Below, piece after piece: positions 25,945 through 33,302 of a DNA stretch of 35,708 nt (within the stretch, counting starts at the first letter, position 1; the number at the start of each line of letters is the position of its first letter). The notes beneath the pieces were generated by a model. That model saw only the letters and a program-made list of their open reading frames with translations, was not told the origin of the DNA and did not search any database. This DNA comes from Arthrobacter sp. Leaf141 (GTDB lineage Bacteria > Actinomycetota > Actinomycetes > Actinomycetales > Micrococcaceae). Where the stretch lies: the NCBI RefSeq assembly GCF_001424565.1, contig NZ_LMOL01000007.1:25459-61166 (forward strand), given 5' to 3'. The translations under genes and the position numbers were made by a program.

Positions 25945-25993
25945 CTATCACCTATGGTCCCTAAAAGGGGGTTTTGGGGACCATAGGTGATAG
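25945..25993. repeat. 49-bp near-perfect palindrome upstream of the alpha/beta hydrolase
   Basis: Two 22-base arms (25945-25966 and 25972-25993) match at 21 of 22 positions around a GGGGG centre. Each arm begins at its outer end with CTATCACCTATGGTCCC and ends in AAAA or TTTT at the centre. It lies between the sdh terminator and the hydrolase start. It is distinct in sequence from the palindrome at 17409. Confidence 0.9.
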
Positions 25994-26000
25994 GGCATCT

Positions 26001-26047
26001 TAAAAGTTCGACGGCGCCCCTCACCACATGGGGTGGGGGACGCCGTC
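26001..26047 (-). terminator. Terminator of the sdhCDAB operon
   Basis: Two 16-base arms (26010-26025 and 26032-26047) pair at 14 of 16 positions with a 6-base loop. On the minus strand a TTTT run follows immediately. It starts 16 bases past the sdhB stop. Confidence 0.8.
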
Positions 26048-26062
26048 GTCAGCGTTGGATCC

Positions 26063-26845
26063 TTAGATCTTGCGCGAGAGGATTGCCTGCTTTACCTCGG
26101 CGATGGCCTGGGTGACCTGGATGCCGCGGGGGCATGCTTCGGAGCAGTTGAAGGTGGTGCGGCAGCGCCACACACCTTCCTTGTCGTTCAGGATCTCCAG
26201 GCGCATGTCGCCGGCATCATCGCGTGAATCGAAGATGAAGCGGTGGGCGTTGACGATTGCGGCGGGACCGAAGTACTGGCCGTCCGTCCAGAACACCGGG
26301 CAGGACGAGGTGCACGCGGCGCAGAGGATGCACTTGGTGGTGTCATCAAAGCGTTCGCGGTCCTCGGCGGACTGCAGGCGTTCCTTGGTGGGCTCGTGGC
26401 CCTTGTTGATCAGGAAGGGCATAACCTCGCGGTAGGACTGGAAGAACGGTTCCATGTCCACGATCAGGTCCTTCTCCACCGGCAGGCCCTTGATGGGTTC
26501 CACGGTGATGGGCTTGGACGTGTCCAGGTCCTTCAGGAGCGTTTTGCAGGCGAGGCGGTTGCGGCCGTTGATGCGCATGGCATCGGAACCGCAGACGCCG
26601 TGGGCGCAGGACCGGCGGAACGACAGGCTGCCGTCCGTCTCCCATTTGACCTTGTGCAGGGCATCCAGGACACGGTCCGTGCCGTACATGGTCAGGTGGA
26701 AGTCATCCCAGGTGGCCTCTTCCGAGACTTCCGGGTTGTACCGGCGCACACGCAGGTGGACGTCGAACGTGGGGATTTCCCCGCCGCCGCCCACACCTGC
26801 GGGCAGTTCGATCTTTGAGGCTGGCTCAGCGAGTTCAGCGGTCAT
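26063..26845 (-). CDS. sdhB: Succinate dehydrogenase iron-sulfur subunit
   Basis: 260 residues. It carries electrons from SdhA to the membrane quinone site through three iron-sulfur clusters. The 2Fe-2S region is RRSCAHGVCGSDAM (Cys80, Cys85, with Asp at the third position as in many SdhB) and Cys100. The others are CILCAACTSSCPVFW and CRTTFNCSEACPRGI. Its ATG lies 1 base past the sdhA stop. It is the last gene of the operon. Confidence 0.97.
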   Translation of the reverse strand: MTAELAEPASKIELPAGVGGGGEIPTFDVHLRVRRYNPEVSEEATWDDFHLTMYGTDRVLDALHKVKWETDGSLSFRRSCAHGVCGSDAMRINGRNRLACKTLLKDLDTSKPITVEPIKGLPVEKDLIVDMEPFFQSYREVMPFLINKGHEPTKERLQSAEDRERFDDTTKCILCAACTSSCPVFWTDGQYFGPAAIVNAHRFIFDSRDDAGDMRLEILNDKEGVWRCRTTFNCSEACPRGIQVTQAIAEVKQAILSRKI

Positions 26846-26846
26846 C

Positions 26847-28646
26847 TTAGTACTTCCTCACCATCGGCTCGTAGCGGGTAAAGACAACCGGCTTCGTGGC
26901 CAGCCGGATGCCGGCGATTGCTTCAGCCGATCCGTCTGCCGGGGCGTGGTCATCCTTGTACGCCATGGAGTGCTTCATGAATTTCTCGTCGTTGCGGTCC
27001 GGGAAGTCCTCGCGGAAGTGTCCGCCGCGGGATTCCTCGCGGTGCAGGGCCGCCACGGTCATGACCTTGGCCAGCTCCAGCAGGAAGCCCAGTTCCACGG
27101 CCTCCAGCAGGTCCAGGTTGAAGCGCTTACCCTTGTCCTGGACGTTGATCCGCGTGTACCGCTCCTCGAAGGAGGCGATGTCGGCCAGGACCTGGTTCAG
27201 CGTGTCCGCGGTGCGGAACACCTGCATGTTGGCGTCCATGGTGTCCTGGAGTTCCTTGCGGATCAGGGCCACCTTTTCGTCGCCTTCGCCGTTGCGGGCG
27301 ATGTCCAGCAGTTCCGTGGTGTAAGCCAGCGGGTTCTCCGGCAGCTCCACGTAGTCGGCGGTCTTGGCGTACTCGGCCGCGGCCACACCGGCGCGCTTGC
27401 CGAACACGTTGATGTCCAGCAGCGAGTTGGTGCCCAGCCGGTTGGAGCCGTGCACGGACACGCAGGCCACCTCACCGGCGGCGTACAGGCCCGGGATGAT
27501 GGTGTCGTTGTCCTGCAGGACCTCGGTGGTGATGTTCGTCGGGATGCCGCCCATGGCGTAGTGCGCCGTGGGGAACACCGGGACGGGTTCCGTGTAGGGC
27601 TCCACACCAAGGTAGGTGCGGGCGAACTCGGTGATATCCGGCAGCTTGGCGTCAATGTGCGCCGGCTCCAGGTGGGTGAGGTCCAAAAGGACGTAGTCCT
27701 TGTTCGGGCCGCAGCCGCGGCCTTCGCGGACCTCGTTGGCCATGGAGCGGGCCACGATGTCGCGGGGCGCCAGGTCCTTGATGGTGGGGGCGTAGCGCTC
27801 CATGAACCGCTCGCCCTCGGAGTTGCGCAGGATCGCGCCTTCGCCGCGGGCGGCCTCGGAAAGCAGGATGCCCAGGCCGGCCAGGCCTGTCGGGTGGAAC
27901 TGGAAGAATTCCATGTCCTCGAGGGGGATTCCCTTACGGAACGCGATGCCCATGCCGTCACCGGTGAGGGTGTGGGCGTTGGAGGTGGTCTTGAAGACCT
28001 TGCCGGCGCCGCCGGAGGCGAAGACCACCGACTTGGCCTGGAACACGTGCAGTTCGCCGGAGGCCAGGTCGTAGGAGACGACGCCGGCAACACGCTTCTG
28101 CTTGTACGGGGTGCCGTCCTCGCGGACCGCGTCCTCTTCGACCGTCAGGAGGTCCAGGACGTAGTACTCGTTGTAGAACTCGACGTTGTGCTTGACGCAG
28201 TTCTGGTACAGGGTCTGCAGGATCATGTGGCCGGTGCGGTCAGCGGCGTAGCAGGCCCGGCGGACGGGAGCCTTGCCGTGGTCGCGGGTGTGGCCACCGA
28301 AGCGGCGCTGGTCAATGCGGCCCTCGGGCGTGCGGTTGAACGGCAGGCCCATCTTTTCCAGGTCCAGCACGGCGTCGATGGCTTCTTTCGCCATGACTTC
28401 GGCGGCGTCCTGGTCAACCAGGTAGTCGCCGCCCTTGACGGTGTCGAACGTGTGCCATTCCCAGTTGTCTTCTTCGACGTTGGCAAGGGCCGCGCACATA
28501 CCGCCCTGCGCCGCGCCCGTGTGTGAACGGGTGGGGTAGAGCTTGGTCAGTACTGCTGTGCGGGCGCGCTGACCGGATTCGATCGCGGCGCGCATGCCAG
28601 CGCCACCGGCACCGACGATGACGACGTCGTACTTATGGACCTGCAT
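26847..28646 (-). CDS. sdhA: Succinate dehydrogenase flavoprotein subunit
   Basis: 599 residues from the ATG at 28646 (MQVHKYDVVIVGAGGAG); a longer upstream frame would overlap the sdhD-sdhA hairpin region. It oxidises succinate to fumarate using covalent FAD attached at His42 in RSHTGAAQGG. The dinucleotide motif GAGGAG (12-17), HGSNRLGTNSLLD and the C-terminal REESRGGHFREDFPDRND with catalytic and substrate residues are clear. It lies 107 bases after sdhD, the largest gap in the operon, which holds a perfect hairpin. Confidence 0.97.
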   Translation of the reverse strand: MQVHKYDVVIVGAGGAGMRAAIESGQRARTAVLTKLYPTRSHTGAAQGGMCAALANVEEDNWEWHTFDTVKGGDYLVDQDAAEVMAKEAIDAVLDLEKMGLPFNRTPEGRIDQRRFGGHTRDHGKAPVRRACYAADRTGHMILQTLYQNCVKHNVEFYNEYYVLDLLTVEEDAVREDGTPYKQKRVAGVVSYDLASGELHVFQAKSVVFASGGAGKVFKTTSNAHTLTGDGMGIAFRKGIPLEDMEFFQFHPTGLAGLGILLSEAARGEGAILRNSEGERFMERYAPTIKDLAPRDIVARSMANEVREGRGCGPNKDYVLLDLTHLEPAHIDAKLPDITEFARTYLGVEPYTEPVPVFPTAHYAMGGIPTNITTEVLQDNDTIIPGLYAAGEVACVSVHGSNRLGTNSLLDINVFGKRAGVAAAEYAKTADYVELPENPLAYTTELLDIARNGEGDEKVALIRKELQDTMDANMQVFRTADTLNQVLADIASFEERYTRINVQDKGKRFNLDLLEAVELGFLLELAKVMTVAALHREESRGGHFREDFPDRNDEKFMKHSMAYKDDHAPADGSAEAIAGIRLATKPVVFTRYEPMVRKY

Positions 28647-28710
28647 ACCAGACGCTCTTTCTCTCAAATTTCCTGTAAAACAACGGGGCGGCGTTGGCTG
28701 CCCCGCACAA

Positions 28711-28740
28711 CAGGGCCCGCGGTTATGCCCGCGGGCCCTG
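28711..28740 (-). other. Perfect 12-bp hairpin between sdhD and sdhA
   Basis: CAGGGCCCGCGG and CCGCGGGCCCTG (28711-28722, 28729-28740) form an uninterrupted stem with a 6-base loop, 13 bases past the sdhD stop. No T-run follows on the minus strand, so full termination is unlikely. Position inside the operon suggests attenuation, an RNA processing site or 3' protection of the sdhCD part. Confidence 0.75.
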
Positions 28741-28753
28741 GAAAGTGCTGCTG

Positions 28754-29215
28754 CTAGGCAGGGCAGAAACCGCCCGGCAGGGGGACGCCGTCGACGACGG
28801 GGCACGGGTTGAAGGTGAAGATCACCAGGGTGCCCAGGACGATGATGACAACGGTTGCGCTGTAAAGGACCGTCTTCAACCAGCGGCGGGTTGAGTCCTT
28901 CTCGGCGTAGTCGTTAATGATGGTGCGCACGCCGTTGGTGCCATGCAGCATGGCCAGCCACAGCATGGCCAGGTCCCAGAACTGCCAGAACGGGTCGGCC
29001 CACTTGCCGGCCACAAAGCCGAAGTCGATCGCGTGGATGCCTTCGCCCACCAGGAGGTTCACAAAGAGGTGGCCGAAGATCAGCACCACCAGCACCACGC
29101 CGGAGAGGCGCATAAACAGCCAGGCCACCATCTCGAAGTTGCCGCGGCTGCCGCCGTTGCGGCGGTACTGCGGTGCGATCCGGCCGCTGCGCGGACTGTC
29201 GATTGTTGCAGTCAT
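28754..29215 (-). CDS. sdhD: Succinate dehydrogenase hydrophobic membrane anchor subunit
   Basis: 153 residues with three membrane helices after a polar N-terminus (first near MVAWLFMRLSGVVLVVLIFGHLFV). RLSGVVLVVLIFGH contains the usual heme-proximal His. With SdhC it anchors SdhAB and forms the quinone site. Its GGAGGT ribosome site lies within the end of sdhC, and the two genes are 3 bases apart. Confidence 0.94.
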   Translation of the reverse strand: MTATIDSPRSGRIAPQYRRNGGSRGNFEMVAWLFMRLSGVVLVVLIFGHLFVNLLVGEGIHAIDFGFVAGKWADPFWQFWDLAMLWLAMLHGTNGVRTIINDYAEKDSTRRWLKTVLYSATVVIIVLGTLVIFTFNPCPVVDGVPLPGGFCPA

Positions 29216-29218
29216 GGC

Positions 29219-29599
29219 TTAGTGACCTCCGAGGGCGAGGGACAGGTGGCGGATGGAGAAGGCAACCATTGTCACTACCCAGAGGCCCAGGACAACCCAG
29301 AGCATCTGGCGCTGGTACTTGGCGCCCTTCTTCCAGAAGTCGACGGCGATGATCCGCAGGCCGTTGAAGGCGTGGAACACGATGGCGGCAACAAGGCCGG
29401 TCTCGCCCAGCGCCATCAGGGGATTCTTGTAGGCGCCAATGACGGCGGTATACGCCTCAGGCGAAACCCGCACCAAGGAGGTGTCCAGAACGTGGACCAA
29501 CAAGAAGAAAAAGATCACTACACCGGTAATCCGGTGTCCTACCCAGGACCACATGCCTTCACGGCCGCGGTACAAGGTGCCAGCTGGTTTTGTCGGCAC
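29219..29599 (-). CDS. sdhC: Succinate dehydrogenase cytochrome b556 subunit
   Basis: 126 residues from the GTG at 29599, which has a strong GGGAGG site; an upstream ATG at 29644 would add an unlikely 15-residue leader. Three membrane helices follow MWSWVGHRITGVVIFFFLLVH; the two His residues are candidate heme ligands. It is the first gene of sdhCDAB and is divergent from manC across a 268-base gap. Confidence 0.94.
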   Translation of the reverse strand: MPTKPAGTLYRGREGMWSWVGHRITGVVIFFFLLVHVLDTSLVRVSPEAYTAVIGAYKNPLMALGETGLVAAIVFHAFNGLRIIAVDFWKKGAKYQRQMLWVVLGLWVVTMVAFSIRHLSLALGGH

Positions 29600-29681
29600 T
29601 GAATAAACCTCCCTGCAACACAGCGGCGCTGGCATGAGATCCACGCGGGGGGAACGCCTGCTGCGAGAGCACTCGTAGCTC

Positions 29682-29699
29682 GAGCCTAAATCTAGGCTC
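29682..29699. promoter_or_regulatory. Dyad in the sdhC-manC gap, carrying TAGGCT on both strands
   Basis: GAGCCTA-AATC-TAGGCTC is a perfect 7-bp inverted repeat 83 bases upstream of sdhC. Because it contains TAGGCT on each strand, it could hold a -10 box for the sdh operon, or an operator. No good -35 is seen at the normal spacing. Nothing else in the gap is recognised apart from the manC -10 box. Confidence 0.3.
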
Positions 29700-29853
29700 C
29701 GCTTACAGCTTATTCAATTTAGGAGCCACTTAGTGACCAGCAGCGGCGCGGGTTCGGTGGATTTTGTGAGACAAACGCCACAGTGGGTTGCGCGGCCGAG
29801 CCCTGATGTGTCGTGCCGGGGGCACTTTACCGGGGCAGCGGTGCCGGTTCGGC

Positions 29854-29859
29854 TAAACT
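29854..29859 (+). promoter_or_regulatory. Candidate -10 box of leaderless manC
   Basis: TAAACT ends 8 bases before the manC ATG, and no ribosome site fits in between. Transcription would start at or very near the ATG. Confidence 0.45.
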
Positions 29860-29867
29860 AGGCCCTG

Positions 29868-31001
29868 ATGAGTAAAGACACAGTGACAAGCCCGGTATCA
29901 CCCCTTGACCGCTTTATTGCGGTGATTCCGGCTGGCGGAGTGGGGACCCGCCTCTGGCCCCTGTCACGAGCCGCAGCTCCCAAGTTCCTTCACGACCTCA
30001 CCGGTTCGGGCAGCACACTGCTGCGCGCCACCTTTGACCGGCTGCAGCCTTTGGCCGGCAGCCGGGTCCTGGTGGTCACCGGCCAGGCCCACCGCGAGGC
30101 TGTATGCCGCCAGCTTCCCGAGGTGGAGGATTCGGACCTGGTCCTCGAATCCGAGCCCAAGGATTCCGGTGCCGCGATCGGGCTGGCCGCAGCCATCCTG
30201 CACGAACGGGACCCGGACACCATCATGGGTTCCTTCGCAGCAGACCAGGTGATCAGCCCGGACAACCTCTTCCAGGAAGCGGTCCGCGAAGCGATCCACG
30301 CCGCTGCCGCCGGAAAGATCGTCACCATCGGCATTAAGCCCACGCACCCCTCCACAGGGTTCGGCTACATCCGTTCCGGTAAGGCGTTGAACATCGACGG
30401 CGCGCCCAGCGCGCTGGACGTTGTGGAGTTCGTCGAGAAGCCGGACGAGGAAGTCGCCCAGCAGTATGTGGACAGCGGCGAATACTCCTGGAACGCCGGG
30501 ATGTTCGTGGCGCCCGTGGCCCTGATGCTCAAGCACCTCGAAGCCAACCAGCCCGGCCTCTTTAACGGCCTGCAGGAAATCGCCCGCGCCTGGGACACCC
30601 CGGACCGCGACGAGGTCACGGCCAGGGTCTGGCCCACCCTGCCCAAGATCGCCATTGACTACGCCGTGGCGGAGCCCGCCGCGGAAGCCGGCGACGTCGC
30701 AGTGGTCCCGGGTTCCTTCCGCTGGGACGACGTGGGCGACTTCGCCTCGGTGGGCCGGCTGAACTCCGCCAGGGAAGTTGACGACGTCACGGTGCTCGGT
30801 GAGGGCGCCCGCGTCTTCACCGAAAACTCCAGCGGCGTGGTGGTCACTGACACCAAGCGCGTCATCGCGCTGATCGGGATCCAGGACGTGGTCATTGTCG
30901 ACACGCCCGACGCCCTGCTGGTGACCACCATGGCGAACTCGCAGCGCGTTAAAGCCGCCGTGGACGCCCTGAAGGCCAGCGGCGACACCGACGTCCTCTG
31001 A
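29868..31001 (+). CDS. manC: Mannose-1-phosphate guanylyltransferase
   Basis: 377 residues, the short single-domain form with no fused isomerase domain. It makes GDP-mannose from mannose-1-phosphate and GTP for mannosylation and polysaccharide synthesis. The pyrophosphorylase motif PAGGVGTRLWPLSRA (21-35), GSFAADQVI, FVEKPDEE and PGSFRWDDVGDF are visible. It stands alone, divergent from sdhC, followed by a short hairpin and the M20 gene. Confidence 0.93.
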   Translation: MSKDTVTSPVSPLDRFIAVIPAGGVGTRLWPLSRAAAPKFLHDLTGSGSTLLRATFDRLQPLAGSRVLVVTGQAHREAVCRQLPEVEDSDLVLESEPKDSGAAIGLAAAILHERDPDTIMGSFAADQVISPDNLFQEAVREAIHAAAAGKIVTIGIKPTHPSTGFGYIRSGKALNIDGAPSALDVVEFVEKPDEEVAQQYVDSGEYSWNAGMFVAPVALMLKHLEANQPGLFNGLQEIARAWDTPDRDEVTARVWPTLPKIAIDYAVAEPAAEAGDVAVVPGSFRWDDVGDFASVGRLNSAREVDDVTVLGEGARVFTENSSGVVVTDTKRVIALIGIQDVVIVDTPDALLVTTMANSQRVKAAVDALKASGDTDVL

Positions 31002-31014
31002 AACCGGCCGCCCG

Positions 31015-31035
31015 CCGTCGTCAACCCGACGACGG
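31015..31035 (+). terminator. Short hairpin after manC
   Basis: CCGTCGTC and GACGACGG form a perfect 8-bp stem with a 5-base loop 13 bases past the manC stop. No T-run follows, so termination strength is doubtful. Confidence 0.4.
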
Positions 31036-31093
31036 AGGGAGGCCGCGGGAAGTAACGCGGCGGCCGTGATGCCCGTAAAGCGGCGGCGCTCGC

Positions 31094-31099
31094 TAGAGT
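31094..31099 (+). promoter_or_regulatory. Candidate -10 box of the leaderless M20 gene
   Basis: TAGAGT is 6 bases before the GTG start, with no ribosome site between them. The arrangement is nearly the same as at xthA (TAGAGT, 7 bases, GTG). Confidence 0.5.
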
Positions 31100-31105
31100 G
31101 AACCA

Positions 31106-32305
31106 GTGCGCAATTACACTACTGAAGCCGAACCCACCGCTTTGGTGGCCCCATGGCTGGAGCCGCTCCTGCCGGAACTGATCGATTTCCGCAGGGACCT
31201 GCACGCACATCCGGAATTGTCCTTCAAGGAGTTCCGCACCACCGACAAGCTGGCCGAGCGGCTGGAGGCAGCCGGGCTCAGCCCGCGCCGCCTCGAAGGC
31301 ACCGGCCTCACGGTGGACGTGGGGGAGGGCCCCATCGCCACGGCCCTGCGCGGGGACATCGATGCCCTGCCCATCATTGAGGAAACCGGCCTGCCGTTCG
31401 CCTCAAAGAACCACGGCGTCACCCACGCCTGCGGCCATGATGTCCACACCACCACCATGCTGGGCATCGCCCTGGTCCTGCAGAAAATGCACCAGGCCAC
31501 CCCGCTGGGCGCCACCGTCCGCCTCATCTTCCAGCCGGCCGAGGAAACCATGCCCGGCGGCGCGCACTCCTGCATTGAACAGGGCGTCCTGGAAGGTGTT
31601 CCGCGGATCCTCGCCCTGCACTGCGATCCGCGGATCGAGGTGGGCAAGATCGGCACCCGCATCGGCGCCATCACCTCGGCGTCGGACACCATCCGGATCG
31701 AACTTTCGGGCCGCGGCGGCCACACCTCCCGCCCGCACCTCACCGAGGACCTGGTTTTTGCTCTGGCGCAGATCGCCGTCAACGTCCCCGCAGTCCTCTC
31801 CCGCCGCGTGGACGTCCGCAGCGGCGTGTCCGTGGTGTGGGGCCAGATTTCAGCGGGGTCCGCCCCCAACGCCATTCCCGGCACCGGGTACATGGCGGGC
31901 ACCATGCGCTGCCTGGACCGTGACGCCTGGCACGCTGCCGGCGAACTGCTGGACGAGGTGGTCCACCAGGTGGCCGCCCCCTACGGTGTTGATGTCCGGC
32001 TGGAACACACCCGCGGCGTGCCGCCGGTGGTCAACTCCGAGCATGAAACGGCAATCATCGAAGCGTCCGCCCGCGCTGAAATCGGCGAAAGCGCCGTGGT
32101 GCTGACCCCGCAGTCCATGGGCGGGGAGGATTTCGCCTGGTTCCTGGCGGAACTTCCCGGCGCCATGATGCGGCTGGGCACCAAAACCCCGGGCGGCGAG
32201 GAGTACGACCTGCACCGCGGCGACTACATCCTGGACGAACGCGCCCTGGGACTGGGCATCCGGGTCCTGACCGCTGCGGCACTGCGGACCATCCGGGACC
32301 TGTAG
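31106..32305 (+). CDS. M20-family metal-dependent amidohydrolase (hippurate hydrolase/AmhX-like)
   Basis: 399 residues. It should hydrolyse N-acyl or peptide bonds of amino-acid derivatives in the cytosol. Metal-binding motifs are HACGHDVHT (107-115) and AEE (145-147, in FQPAEETMPGG); the lid domain carries GRGGHTSRPH and the late GGEDFAWF supplies a further metal ligand. HPELSFKE near the start is typical of the group. The substrate is not evident. It lies alone between manC and ohrR. Confidence 0.9.
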   Translation: MRNYTTEAEPTALVAPWLEPLLPELIDFRRDLHAHPELSFKEFRTTDKLAERLEAAGLSPRRLEGTGLTVDVGEGPIATALRGDIDALPIIEETGLPFASKNHGVTHACGHDVHTTTMLGIALVLQKMHQATPLGATVRLIFQPAEETMPGGAHSCIEQGVLEGVPRILALHCDPRIEVGKIGTRIGAITSASDTIRIELSGRGGHTSRPHLTEDLVFALAQIAVNVPAVLSRRVDVRSGVSVVWGQISAGSAPNAIPGTGYMAGTMRCLDRDAWHAAGELLDEVVHQVAAPYGVDVRLEHTRGVPPVVNSEHETAIIEASARAEIGESAVVLTPQSMGGEDFAWFLAELPGAMMRLGTKTPGGEEYDLHRGDYILDERALGLGIRVLTAAALRTIRDL

Positions 32306-32347
32306 GCACGGCCGGTGGGGGAGCGCTGCTGTCCGCCACAATCTAAG

Positions 32348-32376
32348 TTGTGCACAATTCAATTGTGGGCTACGGT
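32348..32376 (+). promoter_or_regulatory. ohrR promoter
   Basis: TTGTGC (32348-32353) and TACGGT (32371-32376) are separated by exactly 17 bases. The -10 ends 6 bases before the ATG of ohrR, giving a leaderless transcript. The OhrR box fills the spacer. Confidence 0.65.
32353..32367. promoter_or_regulatory. OhrR operator
   Basis: CACAATT-C-AATTGTG is a perfect 15-base palindrome matching the known OhrR box form (TACAATT-N-AATTGTA) except for the outer base pair. It lies between the -35 and -10 boxes of ohrR, so OhrR binding should repress the whole ohrR-ohr operon until organic hydroperoxides oxidise the sensor. Confidence 0.85.
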
Positions 32377-32382
32377 AGATGC

Positions 32383-32817
32383 ATGAGCGAAACCCCCAGG
32401 CTGGACCGTCAAGTGTGCTTTGCGCTGTACTCCGCATCCCGGGCAGCCACCGCCGTTTACCGGCCCGTCCTGGAAGACCTCGGCCTTACCTACCCGCAGT
32501 ACCTGGTACTGCTGGTCCTCTGGGAGAACGATCCCCGGGGCGTCAAGGAACTGGGCGAGGAACTTGGCCTGGACTCCGGCACTCTGTCGCCCCTGCTCAA
32601 GCGGCTCGAAGCCCTGGGCTTTGTGGAGCGCCGCCGGTCGGGAGAGGACGAACGCCGGGTGGCCGTCCACCTCACCGCCGCAGGCCGGGAACTCAGCGTC
32701 CGGGCCAGTGCCATCCCGCAGCGGCTCGCAGATGCTGCGGGCCTCTCAGCCGATGAGCTGGAGCAGCTCCGCACCACACTGGGCAAGCTCACCGCAGCCC
32801 TGCACTCCGCCGTCTGA
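32383..32817 (+). CDS. ohrR: Organic-hydroperoxide-sensing MarR-family repressor
   Basis: 144 residues from the ATG at 32383; a longer frame from 32350 would place the operator inside the gene. The single reactive Cys of OhrR is Cys12 in LDRQVCFALYSASR, with the partner Tyr16 next to it. The winged helix-turn-helix spans about residues 45-100 (GVKELGEELGLDSGTLSPLL, then KRLEALGFVERRRS). Oxidation of Cys12 by organic peroxides releases DNA. The ohr gene follows after 56 bases. Confidence 0.95.
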   Translation: MSETPRLDRQVCFALYSASRAATAVYRPVLEDLGLTYPQYLVLLVLWENDPRGVKELGEELGLDSGTLSPLLKRLEALGFVERRRSGEDERRVAVHLTAAGRELSVRASAIPQRLADAAGLSADELEQLRTTLGKLTAALHSAV

Positions 32818-32873
32818 CCCGCGGCAGGACCCCCCATTTTTCAAGCAATCACCTACAGAACGGAACTGTTCCT

Positions 32874-33302
32874 GTGAAGACCCTTTACACAGCCGAGGCA
32901 CTGGCCTCCGGCGAAGGCCGCGACGGCACCGCACGCACCAATGACGGAAAACTCGAAGTTGACCTGGCCAGCCCCGTTGAACTCGGCGGCAGCGGCGAAG
33001 GCACCAACCCCGAGCAGCTTTTCGCCGCCGGCTACGCGGCCTGTTTCCACTCCGCCCTGCGCCTTGTGGGCCGCAAGGAACGCGCCGACCTCGCGGACTC
33101 CGCCGTCGCCGCCAAGGTGCACCTGGGTCAGCTTCCCGACGGCGGCTTCGGCCTCGCCGTCGACCTCGAAATCGCACTGCCCGCCCTCGACCTGGGCACC
33201 GCGGAAGACCTGGTCGCCAAAGCCCACCAGGTCTGCCCCTATTCAAACGCCACTCGCGGCAACATCACGGTGGACATCAAGGTATTGGAGTTTGCAGCAT
33301 GA
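32874..33302 (+). CDS. ohr: Organic hydroperoxide resistance protein
   Basis: 142 residues. It is a thiol peroxidase of the Ohr/OsmC fold that reduces organic and fatty-acid hydroperoxides. The two catalytic cysteines are Cys57 in AACFHSALRL and Cys121 in VCPYSNATRGN. The GTG start has only a weak ribosome site. Its stop overlaps the start of the next gene by 4 bases (ATGA), so the oxidoreductase is translationally coupled. Confidence 0.96.
   Translation: MKTLYTAEALASGEGRDGTARTNDGKLEVDLASPVELGGSGEGTNPEQLFAAGYAACFHSALRLVGRKERADLADSAVAAKVHLGQLPDGGFGLAVDLEIALPALDLGTAEDLVAKAHQVCPYSNATRGNITVDIKVLEFAA

Noticed and set aside
26454..28526. Open plus-strand frame of 690 codons
   Set aside because: It is antisense to sdhA and sdhB and shows only composition bias.
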